From positions 26,421 through 90,420 of the forward strand of contig NZ_JACVUI010000011.1 of NCBI RefSeq assembly GCF_016624945.1: DNA of 64,000 bases, written 5' to 3'. Source of the stretch: Acinetobacter sp. S54. GTDB taxonomy: Bacteria; Pseudomonadota; Gammaproteobacteria; Pseudomonadales; Moraxellaceae. The translations under genes and the position numbers were made by a program. Of this stretch, positions 17,370-26,488 are shown in pieces (position 1 is the stretch's first letter; each line of letters begins with the position of its first letter). The notes beneath the pieces were generated by a model, which searched no databases, was not told the DNA's origin, and saw only the letters and a program-made list of their open reading frames with translations.

Positions 17370-18812
17370 ATGCATTTCAATTCACGTTATCCTGACCTAA
17401 ATCCAAAGCTTTATCATCAACAGGCACCTGTACCGCTTCAAGGTGCTACCGCAGGCCACTTTAATGCCGAGCTGGCTGATGATTTACAATGGTCTGAACA
17501 AGATAAACAGCGTTGGATTGACATCTGCAGCGGACAACAAACTTTTACTGAATTCCCGCCTTTGGCAATGGTCTATGCGGGCCACCAATTTGGGCAATGG
17601 GCGGGTCAACTGGGCGATGGTCGAGGCTTATTAATCGCACAAATACTAAATCATTCAGGCCAAACGATCGATTTACATTTAAAAGGGGCTGGTTTAACAC
17701 CCTATTCACGTATGGGCGATGGGCGTGCGGTTTTACGTTCTGTTATTCGTGAATACTTAGCTGGACATGCTTTAAATAGTTTAAATATTCCATCAAGTAA
17801 TGCAGTCGGGTTTACGACCTCTCGTCAGGGTATACAACGTGAAAAGTTGGAACAAGGGGCTATGTTATTACGCAGTTCGGATTGTCATATTCGTTTAGGG
17901 CATTTTGAATGGATCAATCAATACGCACCTGAATTACTCACAGAATTTACTCAAAAATGTATCGAATGGCATTATCCAGAAGCATTAGAAACTGAATACC
18001 CCGTCCTGACCTTTGCCCAAGGCGTAATTAAAAATACAGCAAAAATGATAGCACAATGGCAATTGGTTGGATTTGCTCATGGGGTTATGAATACAGATAA
18101 TTTAAATATCACAGGTTCTACTTTAGATTTTGGTCCATACGGTTTTATGGAGCGGTTTCGCCCTAACTGGATCAACAACCATTCAGACCATCAAGGTCGT
18201 TATGCGTATCAAAACCAACCGAGCATCGCGCATTGGAACTTATGGATGTGGCTGAATAATTTGATTCCATTGGCAAAACCAGAAGATAAGGAAGCGTTTA
18301 AACAGCAATTGGCCGATTGTCTGGAACATTTTGAACCGACTTTTTTAGAAACTTATACCCAAGGTTTATGTAAAAAAATGGGGCTTCCGAATTTTCATAA
18401 GGATAGTTTCGATTGTGGTATGGCTTTTTTACGCATCCTCCAAAGTGAACAACTTGACTACACTCAAAGTTTTTTACGATTGCAAAATCAGCAATACAAG
18501 GCGCTTCGTGATGATTGCCTAGATATTCGACAGTTTGATGATTTTTTACAACTTTATCATGGTATTCGTGAACATCAGAATACCGAACAGCTCAATACCC
18601 AAATGCAAAAAGCCAATCCCATTTATATTCTAAGAAATCATATGGCGCAAAAAGCCATCGAGCAAGCTGAACAAGGTGACTTCAGTGAAGTCGAACGGTT
18701 ATTTACTTTGCTTCGTCATCCGTTTACCTCACAACCTGAACTAGAACGGCCTGAAGATTTAGTACCCTTGCCAAATGATGTACCAGAAGTGATGGTAAGT
18801 TGTTCATCTTAA
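17370..18812 (+). CDS. selO: Protein adenylyltransferase SelO (YdiU)
   Basis: A 480-aa pseudokinase-fold enzyme that transfers AMP from ATP to Ser/Thr/Tyr of target proteins, part of oxidative-stress control. Conserved stretches include GGRGLLIAQ-like LGDGRGLLIAQIL, HLKGAGLTPYSRMGDGRAVL and the metal site HGVMNTDNLNITGSTLDFGP. The last residues are SCSS: the penultimate-region Cys corresponds to the selenocysteine of animal SelO. No SECIS-like use is implied here because the codon is an ordinary Cys codon. Confidence 0.95.
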   Translation: MHFNSRYPDLNPKLYHQQAPVPLQGATAGHFNAELADDLQWSEQDKQRWIDICSGQQTFTEFPPLAMVYAGHQFGQWAGQLGDGRGLLIAQILNHSGQTIDLHLKGAGLTPYSRMGDGRAVLRSVIREYLAGHALNSLNIPSSNAVGFTTSRQGIQREKLEQGAMLLRSSDCHIRLGHFEWINQYAPELLTEFTQKCIEWHYPEALETEYPVLTFAQGVIKNTAKMIAQWQLVGFAHGVMNTDNLNITGSTLDFGPYGFMERFRPNWINNHSDHQGRYAYQNQPSIAHWNLWMWLNNLIPLAKPEDKEAFKQQLADCLEHFEPTFLETYTQGLCKKMGLPNFHKDSFDCGMAFLRILQSEQLDYTQSFLRLQNQQYKALRDDCLDIRQFDDFLQLYHGIREHQNTEQLNTQMQKANPIYILRNHMAQKAIEQAEQGDFSEVERLFTLLRHPFTSQPELERPEDLVPLPNDVPEVMVSCSS

Positions 18813-18832
18813 AGCATGAAGAATGAGCACAG

Positions 18833-18873
18833 TTATCCCCATTTTCTGTGGATAACACTGTGATTATCCACAG
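18833..18873. promoter_or_regulatory. Cluster of DnaA-box sequences
   Basis: Within 41 bp there are TTATCCCCA (18833-18841, one mismatch), TGTGGATAA (18847-18855, perfect box on the minus strand) and TTATCCACA (18864-18872, perfect box on the plus strand). The last two also form a perfect 10-bp inverted repeat, CTGTGGATAA / TTATCCACAG, with an 8-bp spacer. The site lies between selO and the MmcQ-like gene and is not near dnaA or dnaN. Confidence 0.6.
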
Positions 18874-18960
18874 GATAACCTCAGAGCATCAACTCAGTTT
18901 AAACTCTGAAATCCACAATGGTTAAAACTTAACCAAAAAAATCGACTGAAAGAGCTCATC

Positions 18961-19338
18961 ATGAACGCAGCAAAAATTCAGCAACTTGCTTTAAAAATTG
19001 CTTTAGAACAACCGGAAGCCGAGTTATCCCACCCTTTTGGGCCACAATGTAATGTAATTAAAGTCTTTGACAAAATGTTTATGCTGACGGGTGAAATCAA
19101 TCAACAAAAATTCATAAATCTAAAAATTGAGCCAGATCAGGCAGAAGAACTTAAAGAATTATATCCCTCAATTAAAGCAGGCTATCACATGAATAAAAAA
19201 CACTGGATCTCAATTTTTGAGGGTCAAAATATTGATGCAGAATTAATTCAAGACTTAGTCAAATCTTCTTATGTTTTGGTGGTCAGCAAACTTAATAAAA
19301 CACAAAAAATGCGTTTAAAACTACAGTCTGGCTCATAG
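18961..19338 (+). CDS. MmcQ/YjbR family protein
   Basis: A 125-aa protein of the MmcQ/YjbR (CyaY-like fold) family; SHPFGPQCNVIKVFDKMF and the GYHMNKKHWISIFEG tail are characteristic. These small DNA-binding-like proteins have no firmly known biochemical role. The start ATG at 18961 follows AAAGAGCTC. Its stop codon lies inside a strong hairpin. Confidence 0.85.
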   Translation: MNAAKIQQLALKIALEQPEAELSHPFGPQCNVIKVFDKMFMLTGEINQQKFINLKIEPDQAEELKELYPSIKAGYHMNKKHWISIFEGQNIDAELIQDLVKSSYVLVVSKLNKTQKMRLKLQSGS

Positions 19339-19347
19339 CCAGACTGT
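19323..19347. terminator. Hairpin overlapping the MmcQ-like stop codon
   Basis: Perfect 11-bp arms ACAGTCTGGCT and AGCCAGACTGT enclose CAT; the TAG stop (19336-19338) is in the loop and arm. It lies between the convergent MmcQ-like gene and baeR, so it may serve both as a terminator or 3' stabiliser. No strong T run follows on the plus strand. Confidence 0.5.
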
Positions 19348-19403
19348 ATTAAAAAGAGCAGTACTAAAGATTGAAATACTGCCCCATACGCTTTTATGTA
19401 CGA

Positions 19404-20096
19404 TTAATCTTCTGGATATTCAAAACGATAGCCTACTCCATAGACGGCCTGAATCCATTCATGACGATTTCCAGTATCCGCAGCTTCCGTAACTTTGCGA
19501 CGCAAATTTTTAATATGACTATCAATAACCCGATCTGCTACATCAAAACTATCTGGATTGATATGATCTAAAAGCTGTGCACGAGAATAAACCTGCCCTA
19601 CATGCTCCAAAAAAAGCTCTAACAAGCGGAACTCGGTAGGCGTTAAATTTAAAGATTTTTGTTGATACCAAATTCGTTGCTGGGCTTTATCAATCCTAAA
19701 TAAATCATTTTGTTCAGGTTCTGCTTTACGATCTAAACGACGTAATACTGCTTGCACCCGCGCAACCAATTCTTTAGGACTAAAAGGTTTACAAACATAA
19801 TCATCAGCGCCCATATTTAAACCAAGAACACGGTCAATTTCTTCAGTACGTGCCGTCACCATGATTATAGGCAAGTCTGACTGTTCCCGAACTTTACGGC
19901 AAATAGTCAGGCCATCCATACGAGGCACCATTAAATCTAATACCATTAGGCTAGGTTTACGCTGTAAAAAGCTATCATAGGCTTCCTGACCATCATGAAA
20001 CATACTGACTTCAAAACCTGCTGCTTGCAGATAATCACGGACAAGATGAGCCAGTTCAACTTCATCTTCCACCAACATTACATGTTTCATCGTCAA
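19404..20096 (-). CDS. baeR: Response regulator, OmpR family (BaeR-like)
   Basis: A 230-aa two-component regulator. The receiver domain has acidic pocket ED (residues 10-11), phospho-acceptor Asp54 in LMVLDLMVP, and Lys in DDYVCKPFSPKELVARV. The C-terminal winged helix reads LTPTEFRLLELFLEH … VIDSHIKNLRRKV … VYGVGYRFE. It follows its kinase with no gap, in the baeS-baeR order. In A. baumannii BaeSR responds to envelope stress and influences efflux genes; that assignment here rests on similarity and order. Confidence 0.88.
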   Translation of the reverse strand: MTMKHVMLVEDEVELAHLVRDYLQAAGFEVSMFHDGQEAYDSFLQRKPSLMVLDLMVPRMDGLTICRKVREQSDLPIIMVTARTEEIDRVLGLNMGADDYVCKPFSPKELVARVQAVLRRLDRKAEPEQNDLFRIDKAQQRIWYQQKSLNLTPTEFRLLELFLEHVGQVYSRAQLLDHINPDSFDVADRVIDSHIKNLRRKVTEAADTGNRHEWIQAVYGVGYRFEYPED

Positions 20097-21794
20097 TTAT
20101 TCCTTATGTATGGACTGTGTTTTAGGAAAGGTCAAAATACAACGTAGACCACCCAATGGTGAATGTGCAAAACTTAATGTTCCACCTAAAGCTTGTGCAA
20201 GCTTGCATGAAAGTGCCAAACCTAGGCCTGTGCCACCTGTACTACGTGTACGTGAATCATCAATTCGGTAGAAACGTTCGCCCAAACGTTGCAAATGTTC
20301 ATCATCTACGCCAAGTGGACTATCATCCACAATGACGCTCCAATGCTGATTGGTCTCTTGGGTATGAATATCAATTTTTCCGCCCTGTTCAGTATAGCGA
20401 ACACTATTACTTAACAAGTTGACCATAATTTGTTTAAAACGGTCTATATCTAATTGTAAAAGCGCACCCTTACCTCCAATTGAGACCTCAAGCCCAGCCT
20501 GTTCAAACTTCGGCTTAAAATTCTCAACTTCCTGCAGAATCACATCCCAAGGGTTAACCTCAGCAAAGTAACATTTTAGTTGCTGTGCATCGGCCTGAGC
20601 TAGATCACCTAGATCCTGTGTTAATTTTTTCAGACTGGTGACTTGACGCATCATGGCCTCCAGATGTTCAGGGCTGGATTTACGGATACCATCTTGCATC
20701 GCCTCAATCTGGGCCTGTAGCACACTAAGCGGTGTTTTCAATTCATGTGAAGTATCTGCGACCCATTGACGGCGTGATTGTTCATGTTGATCCAGAATTA
20801 CCGCCAACTGATTTAATTGCGCTGCTAAATCGCCTAATTCATCGTTACGTTTAATGATAACCTGATGTTGATAATTCCCTTGAGTTAATTCACGAGTAGC
20901 ATTAAGTAATCGCTGAATTGGCTTTTTAAAATAAGTTGCAAGTAATAATGCTGCCACTAAACTGGCTAAAACTGAAAAAGTATAAATTAATAACAAAAAC
21001 CGCTTTTGGTTACTAAAGAAATTGATACTGAGTGCATCATCTTCATCCAGTACAGGTTTCAGCCCCAGATAACCCACGACTTCATTGCCCACAATAATAG
21101 GTCGAAAAGATAACTGCTCATTGGAAGGTTCACCGACCACAAACTGATGTTTGGCATCGTATAACGAAAGACGTGAACTTAAACCCAGTCGGTCAGGCAT
21201 CGAAATAAAGCGTTTTTTACCGTCTTGCGGCATCATGCCTGCCATTTCAGAAAGACGCGGAGGTTTATGAGGATCTTTATTTTTGTCATTTGGACGAAAT
21301 AGATTTTGATTTGCACTGAGTGGAAACTTAAGCCCTTCAAAAGGCTGATATTCCGAAGGCAAATTGTCTTCAATAAATTTGCGTTCTTGTTCATCCAGAA
21401 TAGGACGATTACGAAACTCAATATTATGCGAAAGTTCTGGAGAAAGGCTCAACAAGGTCTGGTCTTTAAACATCCGCTGTTGTATCGCAATATCGTACTG
21501 ACGGCGCAACCACCAACGTGACAAACGATCATAATCATCAGGTGCAGCGTCACCTTCAATTTGTAAAATCTGTGCCTGAATCGCATTGCCCCAGTCATGA
21601 TAAACGCTATATACATTTCCCAGATTAGTTATGAGATGATCCAACTTTTGCATTTCAACATCTGCCACATAACGGGCAAAATTTTTCTGCATGGTCCAAT
21701 GCAAAATGCCTAAACTTAAGGTGGTGATCAATAAAGTGGTCAACAACACCGTCAAAAATAGACGTAAGGCGATTGGCACACGACGTATATTCAA
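20097..21794 (-). CDS. baeS: Envelope-stress sensor histidine kinase (BaeS-like)
   Basis: A 565-aa inner-membrane kinase: TM1 about residues 8-30, a large periplasmic sensor of some 230 residues, TM2 about 265-285 and a HAMP linker (KKPIQRLLNATREL). HisKA follows with the phospho-His in VADTSHELKTPLSVL, then HATPase motifs N (NLLSNSVRYTEQGG), G1/D (VDDSPLGVDDEH) and G2 (GTGLGLAL). The gene directly precedes baeR and is divergent from a Spy-like lipoprotein, consistent with an envelope-stress circuit. Confidence 0.88.
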   Translation of the reverse strand: MNIRRVPIALRLFLTVLLTTLLITTLSLGILHWTMQKNFARYVADVEMQKLDHLITNLGNVYSVYHDWGNAIQAQILQIEGDAAPDDYDRLSRWWLRRQYDIAIQQRMFKDQTLLSLSPELSHNIEFRNRPILDEQERKFIEDNLPSEYQPFEGLKFPLSANQNLFRPNDKNKDPHKPPRLSEMAGMMPQDGKKRFISMPDRLGLSSRLSLYDAKHQFVVGEPSNEQLSFRPIIVGNEVVGYLGLKPVLDEDDALSINFFSNQKRFLLLIYTFSVLASLVAALLLATYFKKPIQRLLNATRELTQGNYQHQVIIKRNDELGDLAAQLNQLAVILDQHEQSRRQWVADTSHELKTPLSVLQAQIEAMQDGIRKSSPEHLEAMMRQVTSLKKLTQDLGDLAQADAQQLKCYFAEVNPWDVILQEVENFKPKFEQAGLEVSIGGKGALLQLDIDRFKQIMVNLLSNSVRYTEQGGKIDIHTQETNQHWSVIVDDSPLGVDDEHLQRLGERFYRIDDSRTRSTGGTGLGLALSCKLAQALGGTLSFAHSPLGGLRCILTFPKTQSIHKE

Positions 21795-21923
21795 AAGTGA
21801 TCTCTCATTTTTCTTCTATATTCACTATTGTAGCGAACACTCACTCAAAAAACTCTCCATTCTTTCTTCATGTTTATTACTTAATCTTTAATGCATGAAA
21901 TCAACATAGATGTGGGGACCAAA

Positions 21924-22304
21924 ATGAACAAAATCTCTAAAATTGCGATGCTAGCTGCTACTGTTATTACCATGGGAAGTCTAGCTGCCTGCCAATCTAC
22001 AACAGGACCACAGGAACCCCCAGCACGTCATATGATGGGTGATGGCCCTCAAGGCAAACATTTTATGAAGCGCCATAAATTAACGCCTGAACAACGCGCT
22101 GAAATGGAACAACGTCGTGCCGAGCGTCAAGCCCAATTTGAGCAAATTCAACAAGCCTGCGTAGGTAAAGCAAACGGTCAAGCCATTCAGGTCAAAGTGG
22201 GCGATAAAACGATTGATGGTACATGCCAGCTACGTTTTAAACCAAACAAAATGGATGAGCGTATGGCTCCACCTGCGCCATCAGCCCCAGTTAAAGCTTC
22301 TTAA
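21924..22304 (+). CDS. Small Spy/CpxP-like lipoprotein
   Basis: A 126-aa lipoprotein. The lipobox is SLAAC (Cys about residue 23), followed by a Pro/His/Met-rich linker and a charged helix LTPEQRAEMEQRRAERQAQF, which resembles the LTxxQ-containing helices of Spy/CpxP periplasmic chaperones. The remainder is short, so homology is suggestive only. The ATG at 21924 has GGGGA upstream; the frame extends to 21891. The gene is divergent from baeS, 129 bp apart. Since spy is a BaeR target in E. coli, BaeR control is a fair guess. Confidence 0.6.
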   Translation: MNKISKIAMLAATVITMGSLAACQSTTGPQEPPARHMMGDGPQGKHFMKRHKLTPEQRAEMEQRRAERQAQFEQIQQACVGKANGQAIQVKVGDKTIDGTCQLRFKPNKMDERMAPPAPSAPVKAS

Positions 22305-22321
22305 GCTAAAACCAATCCCAT

Positions 22322-22349
22322 AAAAAAAGACGCTTGAGCGTCTTTTTTT
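22322..22349 (+). terminator. Terminator after the Spy-like gene
   Basis: AAAAAAAGACGCT and AGCGTCTTTTTTT form perfect arms with a very short centre and an A/T tract on each side, 18 nt after the stop codon. Confidence 0.85.
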
Positions 22350-22597
22350 ATGGACACAACTTTTTACGTTTTTTGACTATTCCTTTCACTAAAAATTAGA
22401 TAAAAGTGTTTACACTCAATGTACTTAGATATTTCAACAGCATTTTCTTTGACTTTACAGTCATGGATGTTCACCTGCAAATGCTTGTACATATAAATAA
22501 GTTGTTGCACGATGTAAAAGTAAAAGATGTGTCATCAGACACCATTATCGTTGATTAGGATTATAACTCTGGTTTAACCAGTATTGAGGAACCCGAT

Positions 22598-24400
22598 ATG
22601 CCACAATACAAAGCGCCGCTACGTGATATGCAATTTGTTTTGCATGAATTATTAAATGCCGAAGAACACTATGCAAAACTTCCTGCATTTCAGGAAAACG
22701 TCAGCCGTGAATTGGTGGATCAATATTTAGAAGCTGCTGCGGACTTCTGTGAAAATGAACTATCTCCACTGAATCAAGTGGGTGACCGCGAAGGCTGCAC
22801 ATGGAATGATGGTGTGGTAACGACACCAACAGGCTTTAAAGAAGCTTATCAAAAATATATCGAGCTAGGTTTCCCTTCCCTTGCAGTTCCTGAAGAACAT
22901 GGCGGTCAAGGTTTACCAGGTTCACTAGCTACTGCTATTTCTGAAATGGTAGGTGCAGCAAACTGGGCATGGGGTATGTACCCTGGTCTATCTCATGGTG
23001 CAGTACGTACTATTGAACACCATGGTTCTGATGAGCAAAAATCAACTTATTTACCGAAACTTGTTTCTGGTGAATGGACTGGAACCATGTGCTTAACTGA
23101 ATCGCATGCGGGTTCAGACCTTGGCATTATCCGCTCTAAAGCTGAACCCAATGACGATGGTAGTTTTGCAATCTCTGGCGAGAAAATCTTTATCTCTGCT
23201 GGTGAACACGACATGGCTGAAAACATCATTCATATCGTACTTGCGCGCTTACCTGGTGCGCCTAAAGGCACTAAAGGTATTTCACTTTTTATCGTACCAA
23301 AATTCAATGTTAATGCAGACGGTTCAATGGGTGATCGTAATGCAGTTCGTTGTGGTTCTATTGAACACAAAATGGGAATTCATGGTAACGCGACTTGCGT
23401 CATTAACTTTGACAATGCAAAAGGCTTCTTAATCGGACCTGAAAATCGCGGTTTACATGCCATGTTTACTTTCATGAATACTGCGCGTATTGGTACAGCT
23501 GTTCAAGGTTTATCTGCATCTGAATCATCGTTCCAAGGTGCATTGGCTTATGCCAAAGACCGTTTGGCTATGCGTTCACTTTCTGGCCCTAAAGCGCCAG
23601 AAAAAGAAGCTGATCCAATTATTGTGCATCCTGCTGTACGCAATATGTTATTAACTCAAAAAGCGTTTGCCGAAGGTGGTCGTGCCCTTGTTTATTTCCT
23701 GTCTCAATATGCAGATGTGGTTGAGCAAGGTACAACTGAAGAAGAACGCAAATTTGCGGACAATATTCTTTCTTTATTGACTCCTATTGCAAAAGCATTT
23801 TTGACTGAAACAGGTTCAGAGTCTGCAAAACATGGCGTACAAGTGTTTGGTGGTCACGGCTTTATTTCTGAGCATGGCATGGAACAAATTGTTCGTGATA
23901 CTCGTATCTCATGCCTATATGAAGGAACCACTGAGATTCAGGCCCTCGATTTGTTAGGTCGTAAAGTTCTACAAACTCAAGGTGCAATGTTACGTGACTT
24001 CACCAAAATAATTCATAAGTTTGCTGAAGCCAACAAAGACAATGCAGCAATGAAAGAGTTTGTTGAGCCATTGGTAGCCTTGAATAAAGAATGGGGCGAT
24101 CTCACCATGCAAATTGGTATGCGTGCGATGCAGAACCCAGATGAAGTGGGTGCGGCAGCAGTTGATTATCTGTACTTCTCTGGTTATGTCACACTGGCTT
24201 ACTTATGGGCACGTATGGCATTTGTTGCTCAAGAAACATTAGCAGCGGGTACAACCGATGTTGATTTCTACAATGCTAAAGTAACGACTGCTCGTTTTTA
24301 CTTCAAGAAAATCCTTCCACGCGTTCGCTCTCATGTGGATGTGCTTTCAACTGGTTTGGAACCACTTATGGCACTTGATGCAGAACACTTTGCGTTCTAA
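22598..24400 (+). CDS. Acyl-CoA dehydrogenase, C-terminally extended (DmdC-like) 1
   Basis: A 600-aa FAD enzyme for the first step of beta-oxidation or a related acyl-CoA oxidation. The N-domain has MCLTESHAGSDLG (FAD/substrate loop) and KMGIHGNATCVINFD. The C-domain has QVFGGHGFISEHGMEQ and RISCLYEGTTEIQALDLLGR with the catalytic Glu of YEGT. A further domain of about 120 residues is typical of the 600-aa DmdC/AcdA type. The start ATG at 22598 is preceded by TTGAGGAACCC. It is adjacent to a close paralog; substrate ranges are unknown. Confidence 0.92.
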   Translation: MPQYKAPLRDMQFVLHELLNAEEHYAKLPAFQENVSRELVDQYLEAAADFCENELSPLNQVGDREGCTWNDGVVTTPTGFKEAYQKYIELGFPSLAVPEEHGGQGLPGSLATAISEMVGAANWAWGMYPGLSHGAVRTIEHHGSDEQKSTYLPKLVSGEWTGTMCLTESHAGSDLGIIRSKAEPNDDGSFAISGEKIFISAGEHDMAENIIHIVLARLPGAPKGTKGISLFIVPKFNVNADGSMGDRNAVRCGSIEHKMGIHGNATCVINFDNAKGFLIGPENRGLHAMFTFMNTARIGTAVQGLSASESSFQGALAYAKDRLAMRSLSGPKAPEKEADPIIVHPAVRNMLLTQKAFAEGGRALVYFLSQYADVVEQGTTEEERKFADNILSLLTPIAKAFLTETGSESAKHGVQVFGGHGFISEHGMEQIVRDTRISCLYEGTTEIQALDLLGRKVLQTQGAMLRDFTKIIHKFAEANKDNAAMKEFVEPLVALNKEWGDLTMQIGMRAMQNPDEVGAAAVDYLYFSGYVTLAYLWARMAFVAQETLAAGTTDVDFYNAKVTTARFYFKKILPRVRSHVDVLSTGLEPLMALDAEHFAF

Positions 24401-24436
24401 TCATAATTCACTGGTGAAAACAACACCGTGCTAACC

Positions 24437-24468
24437 AAAAAGGACTGATCAGTTTTGACAGTCCTTTT
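24437..24468 (+). terminator. Terminator between the two acyl-CoA dehydrogenases
   Basis: AAAAGGACTG (24437-24446) and CAGTCCTTTT (24459-24468) pair perfectly and are followed by more T. The two paralogs are therefore probably separate transcripts. Confidence 0.8.
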
Positions 24469-24573
24469 TTTATCAAATCAATGCTAAATTAAAACCATTC
24501 AAAAGACAGTGACTGACTACATTTTTTGTGTAATATGAAGCACATAAGTGTAAGAATACCAAGGGTGAAAACT

Positions 24574-26355
24574 ATGCCAATTTATAATGCGCCACTTGCA
24601 GATATGCGCTTTATTTTAAATGATGTATTTAAAGCTGAGCAGTTCTGGCAAGCCAATGAAAATCTGGCTCATATTGATGCTGCAACCGCTGAAGCTATTT
24701 TAGAAGAAATGGCTAAATTTGCACAAAATGTGACCTTACCCTTAAACCGTACTGGTGATGAAGAAGGTGCGCGTTTTGACAATGGCCATGTCTTTACCCC
24801 TGCTGGCTTTAAAGACGCATTTCAACAATATGCTCAAGGTGGCTGGATTGGTTTAGGCGCAGATGAAGAATGGGGCGGTCAAGGCATGCCAAAAATGCTG
24901 ACTGTCCTTGCCGACGAAATGTTATTTGCTACCAATCCATCATTTATGCTCTACCCGCTTCTTTCAGTCGGTGCAGGTATGGCATTAAATAGTTATGCAT
25001 CACAAGAGCAAAAACAAACCTATTTACCAAAAATTTATTCAGGTGAATGGTCGGGTACTATGTGCCTAACTGAACCGCATGCAGGTACTGATTTAGGAAT
25101 TATTAAAACCAAAGCGGAACCAAACACAGATGGTACGTATAACATTACAGGTACTAAAATTTTCATCACGGGTGGTGATCACGACCTTGCCGAAAATATC
25201 ATTCATCTTGTTTTGGCTAAAACTCCAGATGCACCCGCTGGCTCGCGTGGTATCTCACTGTTTATCGTACCGAAATTTCTAGTCAATGATGTTGGTTCTG
25301 TTGGAGAACGCAATGCAGTAGGTCCAGGTTCAATTGAACATAAAATGGGAATCAAGGCTTCTGCTACCTGTGTCATGAATTTTGATGGTGCAAAAGGTTT
25401 CCTAGTAGGCAAGGAAAATGAAGGTCTTGCAGCAATGTTCGTGATGATGAACTATGAACGTTTATCCATGGGAATCCAAGGACTTGGCGCATCAGAATTT
25501 GCCTACCAAAATGCTGCTCAATACGCAACTGATCGCTTACAAGGGCGTAGTGCATCTGGTGTACAATCGCCAAATAAACCAGCAGATAGCATTTTAGTAC
25601 ATGGCGATGTACGTCGTATGTTGCTCAATGCCCGCGCTAATAATGAAGCATCACGTGCTTTTGCAGTGTACGTAGGTCAGCAGCTTGACATCACCAAATT
25701 TTCAACAGATGCTGAAGCTGTCAAAAAAGCCAATAATCGTGTCGCTCTTCTTACGCCAATTGCTAAAGCGTATTTAACTGATACTGCATTCCAAGCGACC
25801 TTAGATGCACAAATGTGCTTTGGTGGACATGGTTATATTCGCGAATGGGGCATGGAACAATGTATTCGTGATTTGCGCATTTCACAAATTTATGAAGGAA
25901 CCAATGGTGTTCAATCTCAGGATTTAATTGGCCGTAAAACTATTAAATCTGGTGGTGCATTTATTGCTGAATATATCGCTGAAATCCGCGATTTTGCCAA
26001 TACATTAAGCGCCGACCTTAATTTCATTAAAGATGCGACGCTAGATGCAGCAACTGAAGTTGAGGCAGTAACTCAGTTTATTTTAGAACAAGCAGCAGAA
26101 AATGTTGATTTTCCAAATGCAGCAGCAGTTGATTATTTGCATGCTGTTGGCTTACTCAGCTTTGCTTATATGTTTGCCAAAATTTCAGCCGCTGCTCAAG
26201 AAAAATCGGGTGATTTCTACCAAAATAAATTATCTCTTGCACAGTACTTTGTGGCTCGCATCCTGCCTGAACTTGAAGCACGCATCAAGAAAATTGAAGC
26301 TGGTTCAGAACTAGTGATGGCGTTTAGTGAAGATTACTTCACTACTCAGTCTTAA
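24574..26355 (+). CDS. Acyl-CoA dehydrogenase, C-terminally extended (DmdC-like) 2
   Basis: A 593-aa paralog of the preceding enzyme, colinear over its length (MCLTEPHAGTDLG, KMGIKASATCVMNFD, CFGGHGYIREWGMEQ, IYEGTNGVQSQDL). The catalytic Glu in YEGT is kept. I place the start at MPIYNAPLADMRF (24574), with AAGGGTG just upstream, because this matches the paralog's N-terminus; the frame extends to 24526. The sequences have diverged enough (for example TTEIQ versus TNGVQ next to the active site) to suggest different acyl-chain preferences. Confidence 0.92.
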   Translation: MPIYNAPLADMRFILNDVFKAEQFWQANENLAHIDAATAEAILEEMAKFAQNVTLPLNRTGDEEGARFDNGHVFTPAGFKDAFQQYAQGGWIGLGADEEWGGQGMPKMLTVLADEMLFATNPSFMLYPLLSVGAGMALNSYASQEQKQTYLPKIYSGEWSGTMCLTEPHAGTDLGIIKTKAEPNTDGTYNITGTKIFITGGDHDLAENIIHLVLAKTPDAPAGSRGISLFIVPKFLVNDVGSVGERNAVGPGSIEHKMGIKASATCVMNFDGAKGFLVGKENEGLAAMFVMMNYERLSMGIQGLGASEFAYQNAAQYATDRLQGRSASGVQSPNKPADSILVHGDVRRMLLNARANNEASRAFAVYVGQQLDITKFSTDAEAVKKANNRVALLTPIAKAYLTDTAFQATLDAQMCFGGHGYIREWGMEQCIRDLRISQIYEGTNGVQSQDLIGRKTIKSGGAFIAEYIAEIRDFANTLSADLNFIKDATLDAATEVEAVTQFILEQAAENVDFPNAAAVDYLHAVGLLSFAYMFAKISAAAQEKSGDFYQNKLSLAQYFVARILPELEARIKKIEAGSELVMAFSEDYFTTQS

Positions 26356-26370
26356 GAGTTTTGCTCAAAT

Positions 26371-26400
26371 AAAAAATGCCTGATTCGTCAGGCATTTTTT
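26371..26400 (+). terminator. Terminator after the second acyl-CoA dehydrogenase
   Basis: AAAAAATGCCTGA and TCAGGCATTTTTT form a perfect 13-bp stem on a TTCG tetraloop, the textbook stable terminator. Confidence 0.92.
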
Positions 26401-26488
26401 ATGTCTAAATGGTTTAAATTAGACCGTCATGTGCATGAAATTTGCTTGATATTTAATAACCACCATCAATCAATATAAGAGTTATATC

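Noticed and set aside
18833..18873. DnaA-box cluster as a replication origin
   Set aside because: No dnaA, dnaN, recF, gyrB or AT-rich unwinding element nearby; a titration or regulatory site is more reasonable.
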